A stretch of DNA of 64,000 nucleotides, from contig NZ_AUFN01000016.1 of the NCBI RefSeq assembly GCF_000426525.1, forward strand, positions 1-64,000, given 5' to 3'. This stretch comes from Nocardioides alkalitolerans DSM 16699 (GTDB lineage: Bacteria > Actinomycetota > Actinomycetes > Propionibacteriales > Nocardioidaceae). The translations under genes and the position numbers were made by a program. The notes under the pieces are model-generated. The model saw nothing but the letters and a program-made list of their open reading frames with translations. It did no database searches and was not told the DNA's origin. Within the stretch, counting starts at the first letter, position 1, and each line of letters opens with the position of its first letter. This document shows positions 51,689 to 60,755 of the stretch, piece by piece.

Positions 51689-52372
51689 TCACGCCGTCGG
51701 CAAAGCGACGTGAATAAGCGTCCGCTCGAGATCAGAAATTGTCGCCACCGGAGGTTCTGTGCGAGGACCAGGCAGATCGGACGACCACGCCAGTGTTGGA
51801 GTTTGATAGAACGCGCGAAGGACGAACTCGATTACATAGTAAGGGCTAGCACCACACGTCAACGGAATACGACAATGCTTATAGGATCCAATTGTGAGGT
51901 GGGAGACTGGATGACGAAGCTCTTCTACAACCGCTTCGCGAGCGTCGTAATCAAATCGTAGCGGCACGGTCACCGCGCCCTCGTCGACCACGTCTCCGAA
52001 AAGCGCGTCACCAAGATAAAGCTCAGGGTCTTCTTGGAATACTGTCAGGTCAGGCGAAGGGAGAAATGAGACCGCAGATCGTCGCAGTTGGCCCTTTCCA
52101 CTTGCCGAGAACTCGTACTTGAACGTCATTAATGCGCCGTCAAGGAATCGCAGATCGAAACTGTTTCTTGCGGTTAACTCCCGATGCAGTTCGGCATGGG
52201 GAACGCTGCCCACCATTTTCGGCGGGTCTGCGCGCCAGTAACTTGCGACCAACTCACGAACACCATGACGCGGATTCTGCTTGTGAGCAGTGTTGTAGGA
52301 ACTCAAGAGCCCCCGGGCAAGCAGAAAGCGGGTTGCTTCATTGAGTTCGGCGCTGTACAGGTCGATCAACAA
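51689..52372 (-). CDS. DUF2290-family protein
   Basis: A 227-residue protein. The block HPVSHLTIGSYKHCRIPL near residue 157, followed by VIEFVLRAFYQ, is the hallmark of DUF2290, and LRFDYDAREAVVEEL precedes it. Function is unknown; the pattern of conserved His, Cys and Arg suggests a nucleic-acid-processing or binding role. It starts at TTG 52372 directly after the helicase stop, so the two genes are translated as one unit. DUF2290 genes are, as I recall, often next to UvrD-like helicases in genomic islands, which makes this pair a candidate defence module. Confidence 0.8.
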   Translation of the reverse strand: MLIDLYSAELNEATRFLLARGLLSSYNTAHKQNPRHGVRELVASYWRADPPKMVGSVPHAELHRELTARNSFDLRFLDGALMTFKYEFSASGKGQLRRSAVSFLPSPDLTVFQEDPELYLGDALFGDVVDEGAVTVPLRFDYDAREAVVEELRHPVSHLTIGSYKHCRIPLTCGASPYYVIEFVLRAFYQTPTLAWSSDLPGPRTEPPVATISDLERTLIHVALPTA

Positions 52373-52373
52373 A

Positions 52374-54566
52374 TTAGAATCCCGCGCCCGGCTTCTGCCC
52401 CAACTGAGTCAGGTATCGAACCAGCCGCTCACGCGTAGCCGGATCAATATCCTCTGTGTGAATCTCTCCAGAATCTAGGTCTTCGAGGATTGAATTGAGA
52501 TTCCGGTCAGCGCGACGCACCTTGCCCACCTCCGCCCGGGACAGGTCTCGATGAACAATTTGCATCGTGGTGCGTTCGACCTCCGTCGGATAGCGGAACG
52601 CTAGCCGAAAGTTCTGGCGCTTAACTTCGGAAAACTCGTCGATGAGTCGATCCATGTCTTCGCCAACGCCGGTCACCCGAACCCACGCCTTACTGCGAGT
52701 GATTGCCGTAAACAGACGATTTCTAATCGTGGCGAGACTGCCGGTATTGGCTATCGACTCATGCGCGTTGGTAACGTAAACCATGCCCGCCTCGTTACCC
52801 TTGGCGCGGTAAATTCCGGTAAACGTCACACTGGGCTCGTCGCGCCGGAAGAATACATCGGCAGCTGTATCAACTCCGGCCAAGTGACTGGTGATTTGAC
52901 GGTCATACAGGGAGGCCATAATCGGGCCGAGGTTGGGTCGTGTCGTATACGGGTCGGGATTGATGACGATAATATCAGTTGCTAGCAATTCGTCGGTGGT
53001 GACGTTTCTCTGTATCTCGTCGGCAAGCCATTCGTTTTGCTTCTGGACAGAATCGAACCGGATGAACTGAATAAGATCATCGTCGTCGGAATGCGCCTCT
53101 AGGAACTGGGGACTTGATTCTCCAGTTCGCGACAATGTGACGTCCTGTCCCTCAGTAAGAGACCCTTCAAGCACGTCGTACCCAATCTCGCCCCAAAGCT
53201 CCTTTTGCTCGAAGATCTGCACCAGTCCAGTCGTCCGACTGGGGGGTGGTGTTCGGTAGACGCCGAAACCCAGGGCGTGGGCCGTCACAAGCACAGGACG
53301 GGAATTTCGATAGCACTTCTGCAGAATGATGTCCTTCCGATCTACATCTGGATCGTTCGGATCAAAACTTACTCGGGGCTTCTCAGTCTCGGGAGAAACG
53401 CCAAAAATTTCCTCTGCCGGCGGGAGGCCCGTGCCAGCGAGAGTCTGCAATTCGTCGTACGCGTAAACGAGACGCTTTTCACCGCGAAGCATTTCGTAGC
53501 ACATGCGAAGGAAGGACGGCGGCAGGTCCTGGGCCTCGTCCACTAGGATGGCATCGAACTGCGGAATAATGTTCGACGCCTCGGTCAGCGCATCGCTGCA
53601 TGCCTGACCGAAAGCGTCACGTTGTCCCCATCGATTCTTGGCACGGCCAAAGTCATAGAACGGCACGTTATTGGTTGTGCAGAACTTCCGATAAACCCCG
53701 TCGCGCCGATCTCCTCCGCCACTGCCCCACGAGTTTAGGACATGAACCTTGCTCCAATCCGGTTCCTCCTGGGTCTGCGCGATCGTAAACGTGTTGATCA
53801 ATCGACGGAACTGATCGGACAGCGACCGCGCGTTGTAAGTAACGGCAATATCCCACTCCGGGTGTGTTGCGTGCAGATAGGCCGCCTTCAGAGCTAGCAC
53901 AATTGTCTTTCCCGATCCAGCTAGCCCTCGAATGCGCTGCACTCCGTCGATGGTTTCAATCACAGCTTTCGATTGCTGATGGTCGAGGGTCGCGATAGAT
54001 TCCTCGAGGAGCTTGAGTTTGGCACCCCGAGAAGTCTGATTCGTGACTGGTCTTGGCGTGCTGGACGCGCGAATACTAGATACGGACTGCAGGGCTGACA
54101 CGGCGTTGCGAAACACAACCTCGTCGCAGCCGGGCCAGTCCAGTTCCCCAATGGTTGACTCAAGGTTCTCATTGGTTGCTACTGGGTGGTCCGAATCCTG
54201 AAGATCAGGAACGACGCTGACACCAGGGGCGTAGGTGACGGTGTGAATCGGAATCATCAACTGGCGGCGGGACACCAGGCCCGCATGTTGCTTCAGACGA
54301 ATTTCTAATCGGTTGAAAGCGTCGTCTTGGCGATCAATTACGTCGCCCAGGTCGGTGCCCTCCACGAGGTCAAAAAGTACGACCCCCTTGGTCGGCGAGA
54401 CGTACACAGCGTCGAGCGGGCCCCTCCGATCGACCGTCGTCGTGATCGGATAACCGACAAACAACATCCCGCCGCCGTGAGCCGTGCGCGATTCAAAGTG
54501 TTGGGCTAGCAGGCCGCTCGAGACCGGCTTGCTGTTCGTGCCTCTCACAACCTCGTTGATCGTCAC
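52374..54566 (-). CDS. UvrD-like superfamily 1 helicase with degenerate NERD-like N-terminus
   Basis: A protein of about 730 residues. The first 170 residues include PLDAVYVSPTKGVVLFDLVEG, which resembles a NERD nuclease strand pair but lacks the ExK. A helicase follows: GLAGSGKTIVLAL (Walker A) near 217, ILVDEAQDLPPS near 340, YRNSRPVL near 430, GIYRAKGNEAGMVYV near 570 and FTAITRSKAWVRVTG near 615. It would translocate along or unwind DNA or RNA. I start it at GTG 54566, preceded by GAGGG; the frame runs to 54653 without a better RBS. It forms an operon with DUF2290. Codon use is less GC-biased than in the backbone, which suggests transfer. Confidence 0.88.
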   Translation of the reverse strand: MTINEVVRGTNSKPVSSGLLAQHFESRTAHGGGMLFVGYPITTTVDRRGPLDAVYVSPTKGVVLFDLVEGTDLGDVIDRQDDAFNRLEIRLKQHAGLVSRRQLMIPIHTVTYAPGVSVVPDLQDSDHPVATNENLESTIGELDWPGCDEVVFRNAVSALQSVSSIRASSTPRPVTNQTSRGAKLKLLEESIATLDHQQSKAVIETIDGVQRIRGLAGSGKTIVLALKAAYLHATHPEWDIAVTYNARSLSDQFRRLINTFTIAQTQEEPDWSKVHVLNSWGSGGGDRRDGVYRKFCTTNNVPFYDFGRAKNRWGQRDAFGQACSDALTEASNIIPQFDAILVDEAQDLPPSFLRMCYEMLRGEKRLVYAYDELQTLAGTGLPPAEEIFGVSPETEKPRVSFDPNDPDVDRKDIILQKCYRNSRPVLVTAHALGFGVYRTPPPSRTTGLVQIFEQKELWGEIGYDVLEGSLTEGQDVTLSRTGESSPQFLEAHSDDDDLIQFIRFDSVQKQNEWLADEIQRNVTTDELLATDIIVINPDPYTTRPNLGPIMASLYDRQITSHLAGVDTAADVFFRRDEPSVTFTGIYRAKGNEAGMVYVTNAHESIANTGSLATIRNRLFTAITRSKAWVRVTGVGEDMDRLIDEFSEVKRQNFRLAFRYPTEVERTTMQIVHRDLSRAEVGKVRRADRNLNSILEDLDSGEIHTEDIDPATRERLVRYLTQLGQKPGAGF

Positions 54567-54677
54567 GCGGTCTACCCTCTCATCTGCAGCCACGAAGCTC
54601 GTCCTATCGGCAACACGTTGATGGCCCGCCCTTGTGGGCGTCCCCTTGACCACGGCCCCAATGAACGCGGGCGCTGG

Positions 54678-56060
54678 TTACAGCCCTTGCGCTGGCTCAT
54701 CCACTGGCGGAGTGCCTAAGAACGAGGCTCTCGTCACCTCCATACCGTGTGTCTTGGGGCCGGCCGTCACCGCCTCACTCAACCCTCGGCGCTTGGTCAC
54801 GGCGGGCCCGGCGGTGATCCCCGCGGCCGAGCGTCGCTCAAGGTCCCTCCTCAAGTGCGATGCTGCCTCTCCAGCGGCGGCTGCCTCGGCTTGACGTTGC
54901 TGGGCGAGTCGTAACGCACTAATGGCCTCGACGAGGGCAAGGGTGTTAATCACCAGCTGGGCGAGCTCGACGTGCTCGCCGGCGCTGCTGGCGCCGGCGA
55001 GGAACAACGCGGCCACCCGCAGGCTCGAACCGGCTCTGCGGGGCGGCAGCGCCACGGCGTAGCCCGTGATCTCCCCGACCTCCGCCGCACCGCCCACCAC
55101 GGTGCCCACGTCGCCGTTGACGGCGTCCTGAGAACCGCCCGGTCCGGTGGTGGCGCGGCTGCGTTGGGAGTGCCGTTCGCGCACGAACAGGCCGCGCTCG
55201 CGCAGCTGCTCGAGGTACTCCAGTGGCGTGGACGACGTCGACGCGCAGTAGCGCATCGTGGCCACCATCTGCTCACGGGTAGCCAGGCGTATCTCCCCGG
55301 CCCAGCCCTCGCCCGATGCCCACCGGCGTTGTAGCGCCGGCAACGTCAGGTCGGCCGTGAGGCGGCCGCCGCTGAACCTGACCGGCTCCCCGGCGGCATC
55401 GACGTCGCCGGGCAGCGCGAGCGAGTAGCCGGTCACCTCACCCTCGTGCCGCGTCGACATGCGCGGGAACACCAGTACCCCGTCGGCCTCCAGGGCGTCC
55501 TTGAACCCCTCGAAGTCCGACGTACCGGCCGCAGCGTTCTGGGCAGCCTCACGCAGCCACAGCCGCGCCGGGACGAGGCCCCGATCGCTGGCACCCGGAG
55601 GGCTTCCAGGAGCACGCTCAGGCCCGTCGTCGGCCGCACTCGCGCGGCGCTGCGCCTTCTCCCGCTCGGCGCGTGTCGGCTCCACCGCGGCCGTCCCGTC
55701 GCGTCGTTCGGTGCGGGTGATGTCCCACTCCTGCTCGAACCGCGACGCCACCCGGCCGACCGCGTAGTAATCGTTCATGGCCTGCTCGCGGGTGCCATCG
55801 GGGTGCGCGAGCGTGGCCACGATGTGAATGTGGTCGTTGCCGCCGGCGCTCACCCCGTGACGCACAGCGAGCCACGCGCAACCGTTCGGATCACCCGCCG
55901 GAGCGATCCCGGCCTCGGCCACGATCGCGCGCGCAACCTGCGCCCACTCCTCATCGGTTCGTACCCCGTCCTCGGGCTTGATAGCCACCGAGCAGTGCCA
56001 CACGTGCTTGCCCTCGAACGCGTCGGCCGCGTGCACCGGGGCCTCCATCATCGACACCAA
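54678..56060 (-). pseudogene. Relaxase (MobP-like) lacking its N-terminal catalytic region
   Basis: The translation opens at HVWHCSVAIKPEDGVRTDEEW, then AVRHGVSAGGNDHIHIVATL (histidine motif near residue 78), NDYYAVGRVASRFEQEW, and a long C-terminal part of about 300 residues. This is the second half of the relaxase domain found in actinobacterial mobilisation nucleases. The first 100 or so residues, with the nucleophilic Tyr, are absent, and the upstream in-frame sequence is unrelated and ends at a stop. Starts at TTG 56060 or ATG 56051/56048 could still give a protein, but it could not nick DNA. It is a relic of a mobilisable element different from the MobF system. Confidence 0.75.
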
Positions 56061-56266
56061 CCGGGTGAACCACCACCGGCCCCGGCAGACCCAGCCGTTG
56101 TCCTGGCCGCGCTCTCGCGTCGCATGGCCTCAGCCATCCGCTCGGCGCGGTCGCCGCGCAACGCGGCGAGCCCGTTGTCGAAGATCTCCAACAGGACCGG
56201 GTCCATCCCGGGCGGCGGCACCACGGCGGGCGCCGGGCGGCGTCGTCGACGTCGCCCGAACATCAC
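56048..56266 (-). CDS. 72-residue hypothetical protein
   Basis: It begins at ATG 56266, overlapping the resolvase stop, with MMFGRRRRRRPAPAVVPPPG, followed by a helix (VLLEIFDNGLAALRGDRAERMAEAMRR) and a Gly/Ala tail. It runs into the truncated relaxase start. It may be a small mobilisation gene or the remains of the relaxase operon; no family is recognised. Confidence 0.45.
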   Translation of the reverse strand: MMFGRRRRRRPAPAVVPPPGMDPVLLEIFDNGLAALRGDRAERMAEAMRRESAARTTAGSAGAGGGSPGWCR

Positions 56267-56898
56267 TGCTCCCCCGCCTCAGCCGGGGCCGTCGAGCTGG
56301 CCCGCAGGGCGCGCACCACGGTGGCCCGCGAGACCCCGATGGTGGCGGCGACCTGGTCGAGCGTGAGGCCGTCCTCGTCGCGCAGCCGGCGAGCTGCGGC
56401 GACCCGCTCAGGCGTCATCACCTTCGGCCGCCCACCGTGTCGGCCGCGGGCACGGGCGGCCGCGAGACCAGCGCGCGTGCGCTCGACGATGAGCTCGCGC
56501 TCGAACTCGCTCAGCGCACCGAACACATGGAAGACCAACCGGCCTCCTGGCGTGGTGGTGTCGATCGCCTCGGTCAGGGACCGGAACCCGATACCCCGCT
56601 CCTCGAGCGCGTTCACCTGCTCGATGAGGTCGCGCAGCGACCGGCCCAGACGGTCGAGGCGCCACACCACGAGCACGTCGCCGTCGCGCAGGTAGTCGAG
56701 CACCTTCGTGAGCTCCGGCCGCGTCGCGGTCGCGCCACTCGCGGTCTCGACGAACACACGCTGCGCGCCGGCCGCGGTCAGCGCGTCGACCTGGAGCCCG
56801 GCCGACTGGTCCGCGGTCGAGACACGGGCGTAGCCCACCAGCGTCCGCACCCGCTCCGGCACCGCAGCCGTCAGCCCAGCCGCCGCCGCAGCCGTCAT
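56263..56898 (-). CDS. Serine recombinase (resolvase/invertase)
   Basis: A 211-residue recombinase. Catalytic Ser in VGYARVSTADQ near residue 28, VVWRLDRLGRSLRDL near 83, FHVFGALSEFERELIVERT near 123 and the C-terminal helix-turn-helix TLDQVAATIGVSRATVVRAL near 180 are all present, so it should be active. The frame is open far upstream, but ATG 56898 gives the normal length with a short extension (usual Ser is near residue 10). It could resolve plasmid multimers or drive inversion. It lies between zeta-toxin and relaxase relics, a typical Gram-positive plasmid arrangement. Confidence 0.92.
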   Translation of the reverse strand: MTAAAAAGLTAAVPERVRTLVGYARVSTADQSAGLQVDALTAAGAQRVFVETASGATATRPELTKVLDYLRDGDVLVVWRLDRLGRSLRDLIEQVNALEERGIGFRSLTEAIDTTTPGGRLVFHVFGALSEFERELIVERTRAGLAAARARGRHGGRPKVMTPERVAAARRLRDEDGLTLDQVAATIGVSRATVVRALRASSTAPAEAGEQ

Positions 56899-57007
56899 GC
56901 CGGTTACACCGGGAACGGTGGTGGTGGGGCTGTCGTCGACGAGGGTCACGTCGCCTTCTCCTTCGGGGTCGATCACGTGGGCAGTGGCGGTGGCGCCGGT
57001 CGTGGGA

Positions 57008-58102
57008 TTAGCGGGTGACGCCGGGCGGCGGTGGCTGCTTGGGCTGGCCAGCACCTGGCGCCTGGGGCCCGCCAGGGGCGTACCGGGAGCGTGGGCCGGG
57101 CGACGTCGGTGGCTGCACCACCGTGGAACGCGGCACGGAACCGAGCTGCCACGGTGCTCGCGGCTGTGCCGCTGCCCCGGTGCTGCCGGAGCGGTCAGCG
57201 GCGCATTCGACCCGTGGCCGGTCGTGGTCGAGGATGCGACCCCACACCTGCTGGGCATCGGCGTTGTCGAGCGTGTGCCTCTCGTGAGCGGCGTGAAGGT
57301 CGCCGCACTGCCGCAGCCACACCCGTGCCTGCTCCGGCGACAGCGGCGCCTCCATCTGCTGACGGAGGGCCGCGCTGAACGCTTCTCCACGCGCCTGGAG
57401 AGCGGCCGCGTCAGTGCCTGCGATCGGTCCGTCGACGAACGTCTGGTCCGCAGCTCGGGTGTCACCGCGCAGGCGTCCACCTGGGCGGAGGCGCCAATCT
57501 GCGCCGCGGTACCCGGGATCGCCGCGACCGCCTGCTCGTGCGCCGCCCCAGGCGTCCAGCGAGCCTGCCGCCCCTGGTCGACGTCGCGGTAGTACCGCTC
57601 GAGCGTGGACAGCCGGTTCACCTCCGGCTGCACCCCGACAGCCACCGCGTGCACGTCGTAGCCGTGCGCGGCCGCGAGCTCAATCGTCTTCATCGGCACG
57701 CCGGCGTTACGCCAGGTGCCCTCAACCAGGATCGAGTAGCGGTTCTCCAGCGCGTGGTCGACCGCAAGACGCAGCCACTCCCCCACGGCCTGCGCGGTCA
57801 CGTCCGGCATCACCAACGGCTCGCGGTCAAGCACGACGCGGTAGTCGGGGTGGAAACGCCGGTAGTCGTCGCCGATCAAGCGCGTCACGGGCCCGTAGCC
57901 GCCGTGCTTGACGAGCTGATCGCCGGCCTTCGTCTTGCCCGCGCCGGGCTGGCCGCCGAGGAGGATCAGCTTCGGCCCGTCGGCTGCCTCTACCGCGTCG
58001 TGGAAGACCCGTGGTTGCACCAGATCGTCCCAGCGCTTTCGGAGGTACTCGACAGGCAGCTGGGTGCGCCACCGCTCAGCTACCTCGTCGTGCGGGCGCC
58101 CC
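57008..58102 (-). pseudogene. Zeta-type toxin kinase with a one-base frameshift
   Basis: The 5' part shows LPVEYLRKRWDDLVQPRVF, Walker A LGGQPGAGKTKAG, GDDYRRFHPDY and LVEGTWRN, as in zeta/PezT toxins that phosphorylate UDP-GlcNAc. Near 57480 (after AAQIGASAQ) the expected continuation GRLRGDTRAADQTFVDGPIAG switches frame by one base, consistent with loss of a G. It then runs through EAPLSPEQARVWLRQCGDLH to a stop at 57008. No ATG or GTG lies close to its 5' end; it follows directly on the small upstream gene. If the shift is real the toxin is truncated after its catalytic core. Confidence 0.8.
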
Positions 58103-58405
58103 TCAGGGGCGTGGGAGAAAGGGCCCCAGAGCGGCCATCTCCTCCTGCCAGGACGGGATCGCCTCCACCTGGGCGCCACGGTCGTTGGAGTCGATCGCCG
58201 CGCGCTCACGCTGCAGCGCGAGATCTCGACGCAACCAGTAGCGAGTCCCCGCAGCGTCGCCGGCCTCGACGGCCTGGTCATACAGCGCGACGAGCGTGCC
58301 GCCGAGCTGGGTGCCGGTCTCGTGCATGACGTCGTAGAGCACGACGTCGGAGTAGTCGTCGAAGGCGGCCGCGGCCGCGTCGACGACCAGCTGCTCCTGG
58401 ACCAT
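58103..58405 (-). CDS. Small protein upstream of zeta toxin, likely antitoxin
   Basis: A 100-residue helical, acidic protein (VQEQLVVDAAAAAFDDYSD, QLGGTLVALYDQAVEAGDAAG, YWLRRDLALQRERAAI). Size, helical content and position directly before the zeta kinase match actinobacterial epsilon-type antitoxins. It ends at the start of the toxin frame. Its promoter probably lies in 58406-58560. Antitoxin assignment rests on context. Confidence 0.65.
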   Translation of the reverse strand: MVQEQLVVDAAAAAFDDYSDVVLYDVMHETGTQLGGTLVALYDQAVEAGDAAGTRYWLRRDLALQRERAAIDSNDRGAQVEAIPSWQEEMAALGPFLPRP

Positions 58406-58557
58406 CGCTCTCTCCTCGCGCTCGGGGCCGGTACTCGTCCCTCGATTCTACGCCGGGCGGATCAGAAACGATAGATGCGCGTTACGTGATCCGTAGATTC
58501 TGGCCATGAGTTCTGACCCGCACTTCCGGGGTGCTGAGCGGCCCGCCGGCAGGAGGG

Positions 58558-58790
58558 TCAAAAACCAACGATTCCGACCCTCCCGCTTTCTGGCCGCGGT
58601 TCGGGGGTGTCCGACCGCGTCACGCGTAAGGGACGTGTCAACAGCTCAACCAGGTGGCCAGATGGGTCAAGAACGTAGAGCGCTCGTTCACCGTCTTCAT
58701 GGCGAATCTCGTTGTCCTCCGAGCGTCGAGGATCACCCCAGTAGTCGATTCGAGACTCGATCAGGGATGCCAGAGCGCGACTCGACGGGC
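58558..58790 (-). pseudogene. C-terminal fragment of a glyoxalase/VOC-family gene
   Basis: The minus strand reads RALASLIESRIDYWGDP, NEIRHEDGERALYVLDPSGH and LVELLTRP, the last strand pair of a vicinal-oxygen-chelate protein with its metal-binding Glu (the VELLTRP motif). A short tail and TGA at 58558 follow. The N-terminal half of the domain is missing, and no start is present, so it is a relic at the edge of the zeta/resolvase segment. Confidence 0.65.
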
Positions 58791-58900
58791 CCCTCCCCGG
58801 TCGCGAACGGCCGCGGCAGCTCCACCTCTGGCCAGTGACGCAGGGTTCATGCGAGCTCGGGGCGCTCGGCGTGACGGTGCGCTAGGCGAACGCGCGTGAG

Positions 58901-59677
58901 CTAGCGCCGGCCGCGAGGTGACTCGGGGGTCCATCCGGCCGACCGGGCGGTGCTCACCGCGGTCAGCTGGGAGGTGACCTCCAGCTTCGACAGGATGGTC
59001 TTGACCTGGGTCCGCACGGTTGATTCCGACACCACCCGGAGAGCGGCGATCTCGCGCACCTGACGGCCAGCGATCAGGTGGCCGAGGATCTCGCGCTCAC
59101 GCGGCGTGAGCCGATCCAGCCGCTCGCGTTGGCCCTGACTGACGGCCCGTTCGAGGTGCCAGCTCTTGAGAAGACTCTCGCGCTCGACGACGTCCATCAC
59201 CGCCAGCCCCTGGGTCAGCCGACGCGTCACCGACAAGATCTCACTGAGGGGCTGGGACTTGTTCAGCACCTTCCTCGCGCCGTACCTGATGCACTCGCCC
59301 CACCGGGCTCGCTCGTGGGACGCGGTGACGACCACGACGGCCGCGCCGGCGTGCGCAAGGGGGCTGATGAGTCGGGCGCCGTCACCGAAAGCGCCGAGGT
59401 CGAGGTCGAGCAACACGATCTGCGGCCGGTGATGGACCACGGCCGCAACTACCCGAGCCGTGGAGACGGCCACGTCAGGGGCGGGGACCTGGCGCACGTC
59501 GTACCCCTCGAGCCGCATCGCGATCGCGAGCGCTTCGGCGAAGAGGGCGTGGTCCTCCACGATGACCGTGCGTGGCTGTAGGTGCCCCAGCCGGCTCACT
59601 GTGAAGTGTCTTGGTCTCGAGGGGAGAGCCCCTGCCATCCGGTCTCGCAGCCACGGTCCGTGCCTCGGGGTGGGCAT
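58901..59677 (-). CDS. LuxR-type response regulator
   Basis: A protein of up to 258 residues. The receiver domain has EDH acidic residues in VIVEDHALFAEAL, the phospho-acceptor Asp in IVLLDLDLGAF, Thr in VVVVTASHER and Lys in KVLNKSQPL. The C-terminal NarL/LuxR helix-turn-helix is RLTPREREILGHLIAGRQVREIAALRVVSESTVRTQVKTIL. The first 35 residues of the longest frame look non-native; in-frame ATG 59638 or GTG 59596 are possible starts. No sensor kinase is adjacent, so it is an orphan or answers to a chromosomal kinase. Confidence 0.88.
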   Translation of the reverse strand: MPTPRHGPWLRDRMAGALPSRPRHFTVSRLGHLQPRTVIVEDHALFAEALAIAMRLEGYDVRQVPAPDVAVSTARVVAAVVHHRPQIVLLDLDLGAFGDGARLISPLAHAGAAVVVVTASHERARWGECIRYGARKVLNKSQPLSEILSVTRRLTQGLAVMDVVERESLLKSWHLERAVSQGQRERLDRLTPREREILGHLIAGRQVREIAALRVVSESTVRTQVKTILSKLEVTSQLTAVSTARSAGWTPESPRGRR

Positions 59678-60755
59678 TCCTGTGCGGCGAACTGGACTGG
59701 CAAGGTGGTTCGTTGTCGCATTCTCTGGCCTCAGACGTCGGGCCGTGCCTGGACGTGGTTGACACGCGGCGACACCCCGTAGTCGTCGTCGGACGAGGCG
59801 GCACGGTCGACGTGGCGCGAGGCCATGGGCGTTCTCGCTCGAGCGGGGCGCGAACCCCGCTCAGATGTCAGTGCACCACGGCCCGGCTCCCCCGCACAGG
59901 GCCGCCGAGCTCTCGGACTGACGAGCAAGTTCCGTCAATACCCGAGACTGGGGATGGCAGCACACCCAGGAGGATGTAGGCGCCCCACTGCACCGCCTCG
60001 ACTGCTCCGGTCCTGAGGGACGTCTCCGCGGACGTTCTCCGGGGCCGGGCCAGCCGACCTTGCTTCCTGGCGTGGTCAGCGTTGGGTGCCTACTCCAGCA
60101 GCGCGTATCGCACGATGTCCGAGACGGAGTCTCTCGGTGTCCCACGGCTGGGACACCCGAGGCCAGGCATCCCCCGACATCGCCTTTGTGTCGACCGTCC
60201 CCTAGGAGGTCCTCCCGCGCCCTCTCAGAGACACAGGTGCGGCAGGCACTCAACGTCAACGATCGAGACGCCGGCAGGATTGGTCGAACGCGATTCCTGA
60301 TCAGGGCAGCACGACGTGCAAACAGTCACGCACATGCAGGCCACCCGCAGGAGGGTGAGCGTTCCATGAGCTGCTCGCTACGCAATCGCCAGGCAATACC
60401 CACATAGGTCGCCCGCTCTTCTAGCGAAGTTCAGCACCGGCTCATAAACGACCGTTTTCGACCCGTATAGCCCCCGTTTGCTGGGACGCGTTCCGGACGG
60501 GTCATACGGGACGGTCGGTGGGCCTCAACCGCGCGGACGCGCGACCCAGGTCCGAACGTTCCCGGTAGGGGATCGTCTATCGGAACGTCCCTGCGGGGTC
60601 ATCTCGCGGCGGTGTCACTCGTTGGGACTCAGGCGGGGCGGGCTACTGCAGGGCGGCGCGTCTGCCGTCGGGACGGTCCGGGTCGTCGTCGACCAGGGTT
60701 GAAAGAACGGAGCCCGCGGATTGGATCGATTTGGCCGCCACGCCGCGGCCGAAGA
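59678..60755. other. 1.08-kb region without recognisable gene; inverted repeats
   Basis: All frames are Arg/Ser/Pro-rich and unlike proteins. A possible protein end (SDIVRYALLE then stop) occurs on the minus strand near 60100. Between 60455 and 60605 there are dyads: CCCGTAT (60462) with ATACGGG (60504), and GAACGTTCCC (60553) with CGGAACGTCCC (60582). This could be a regulatory, replication or transfer locus, but nothing decisive is visible. Confidence 0.4.

Noticed and set aside
52960..52995. ACGATAATATCAG in the helicase gene as a dif-like site
   Set aside because: It is within coding sequence and the spacing and right arm do not fit 11-6-11.
56899..58281. Zeta toxin and resolvase as one 672-residue fusion protein
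   Set aside because: Between the two domains the continuous frame is Arg/Ser-rich noise, while the true zeta continuation lies in another frame. The resolvase has its own ATG.
59861..60407. Frames of 110-130 residues in the 59.7-60.7 kb gap
   Set aside because: Composition is Arg/Ser/Pro-rich on all frames, starts lack ribosome-binding sites and no motif is visible.
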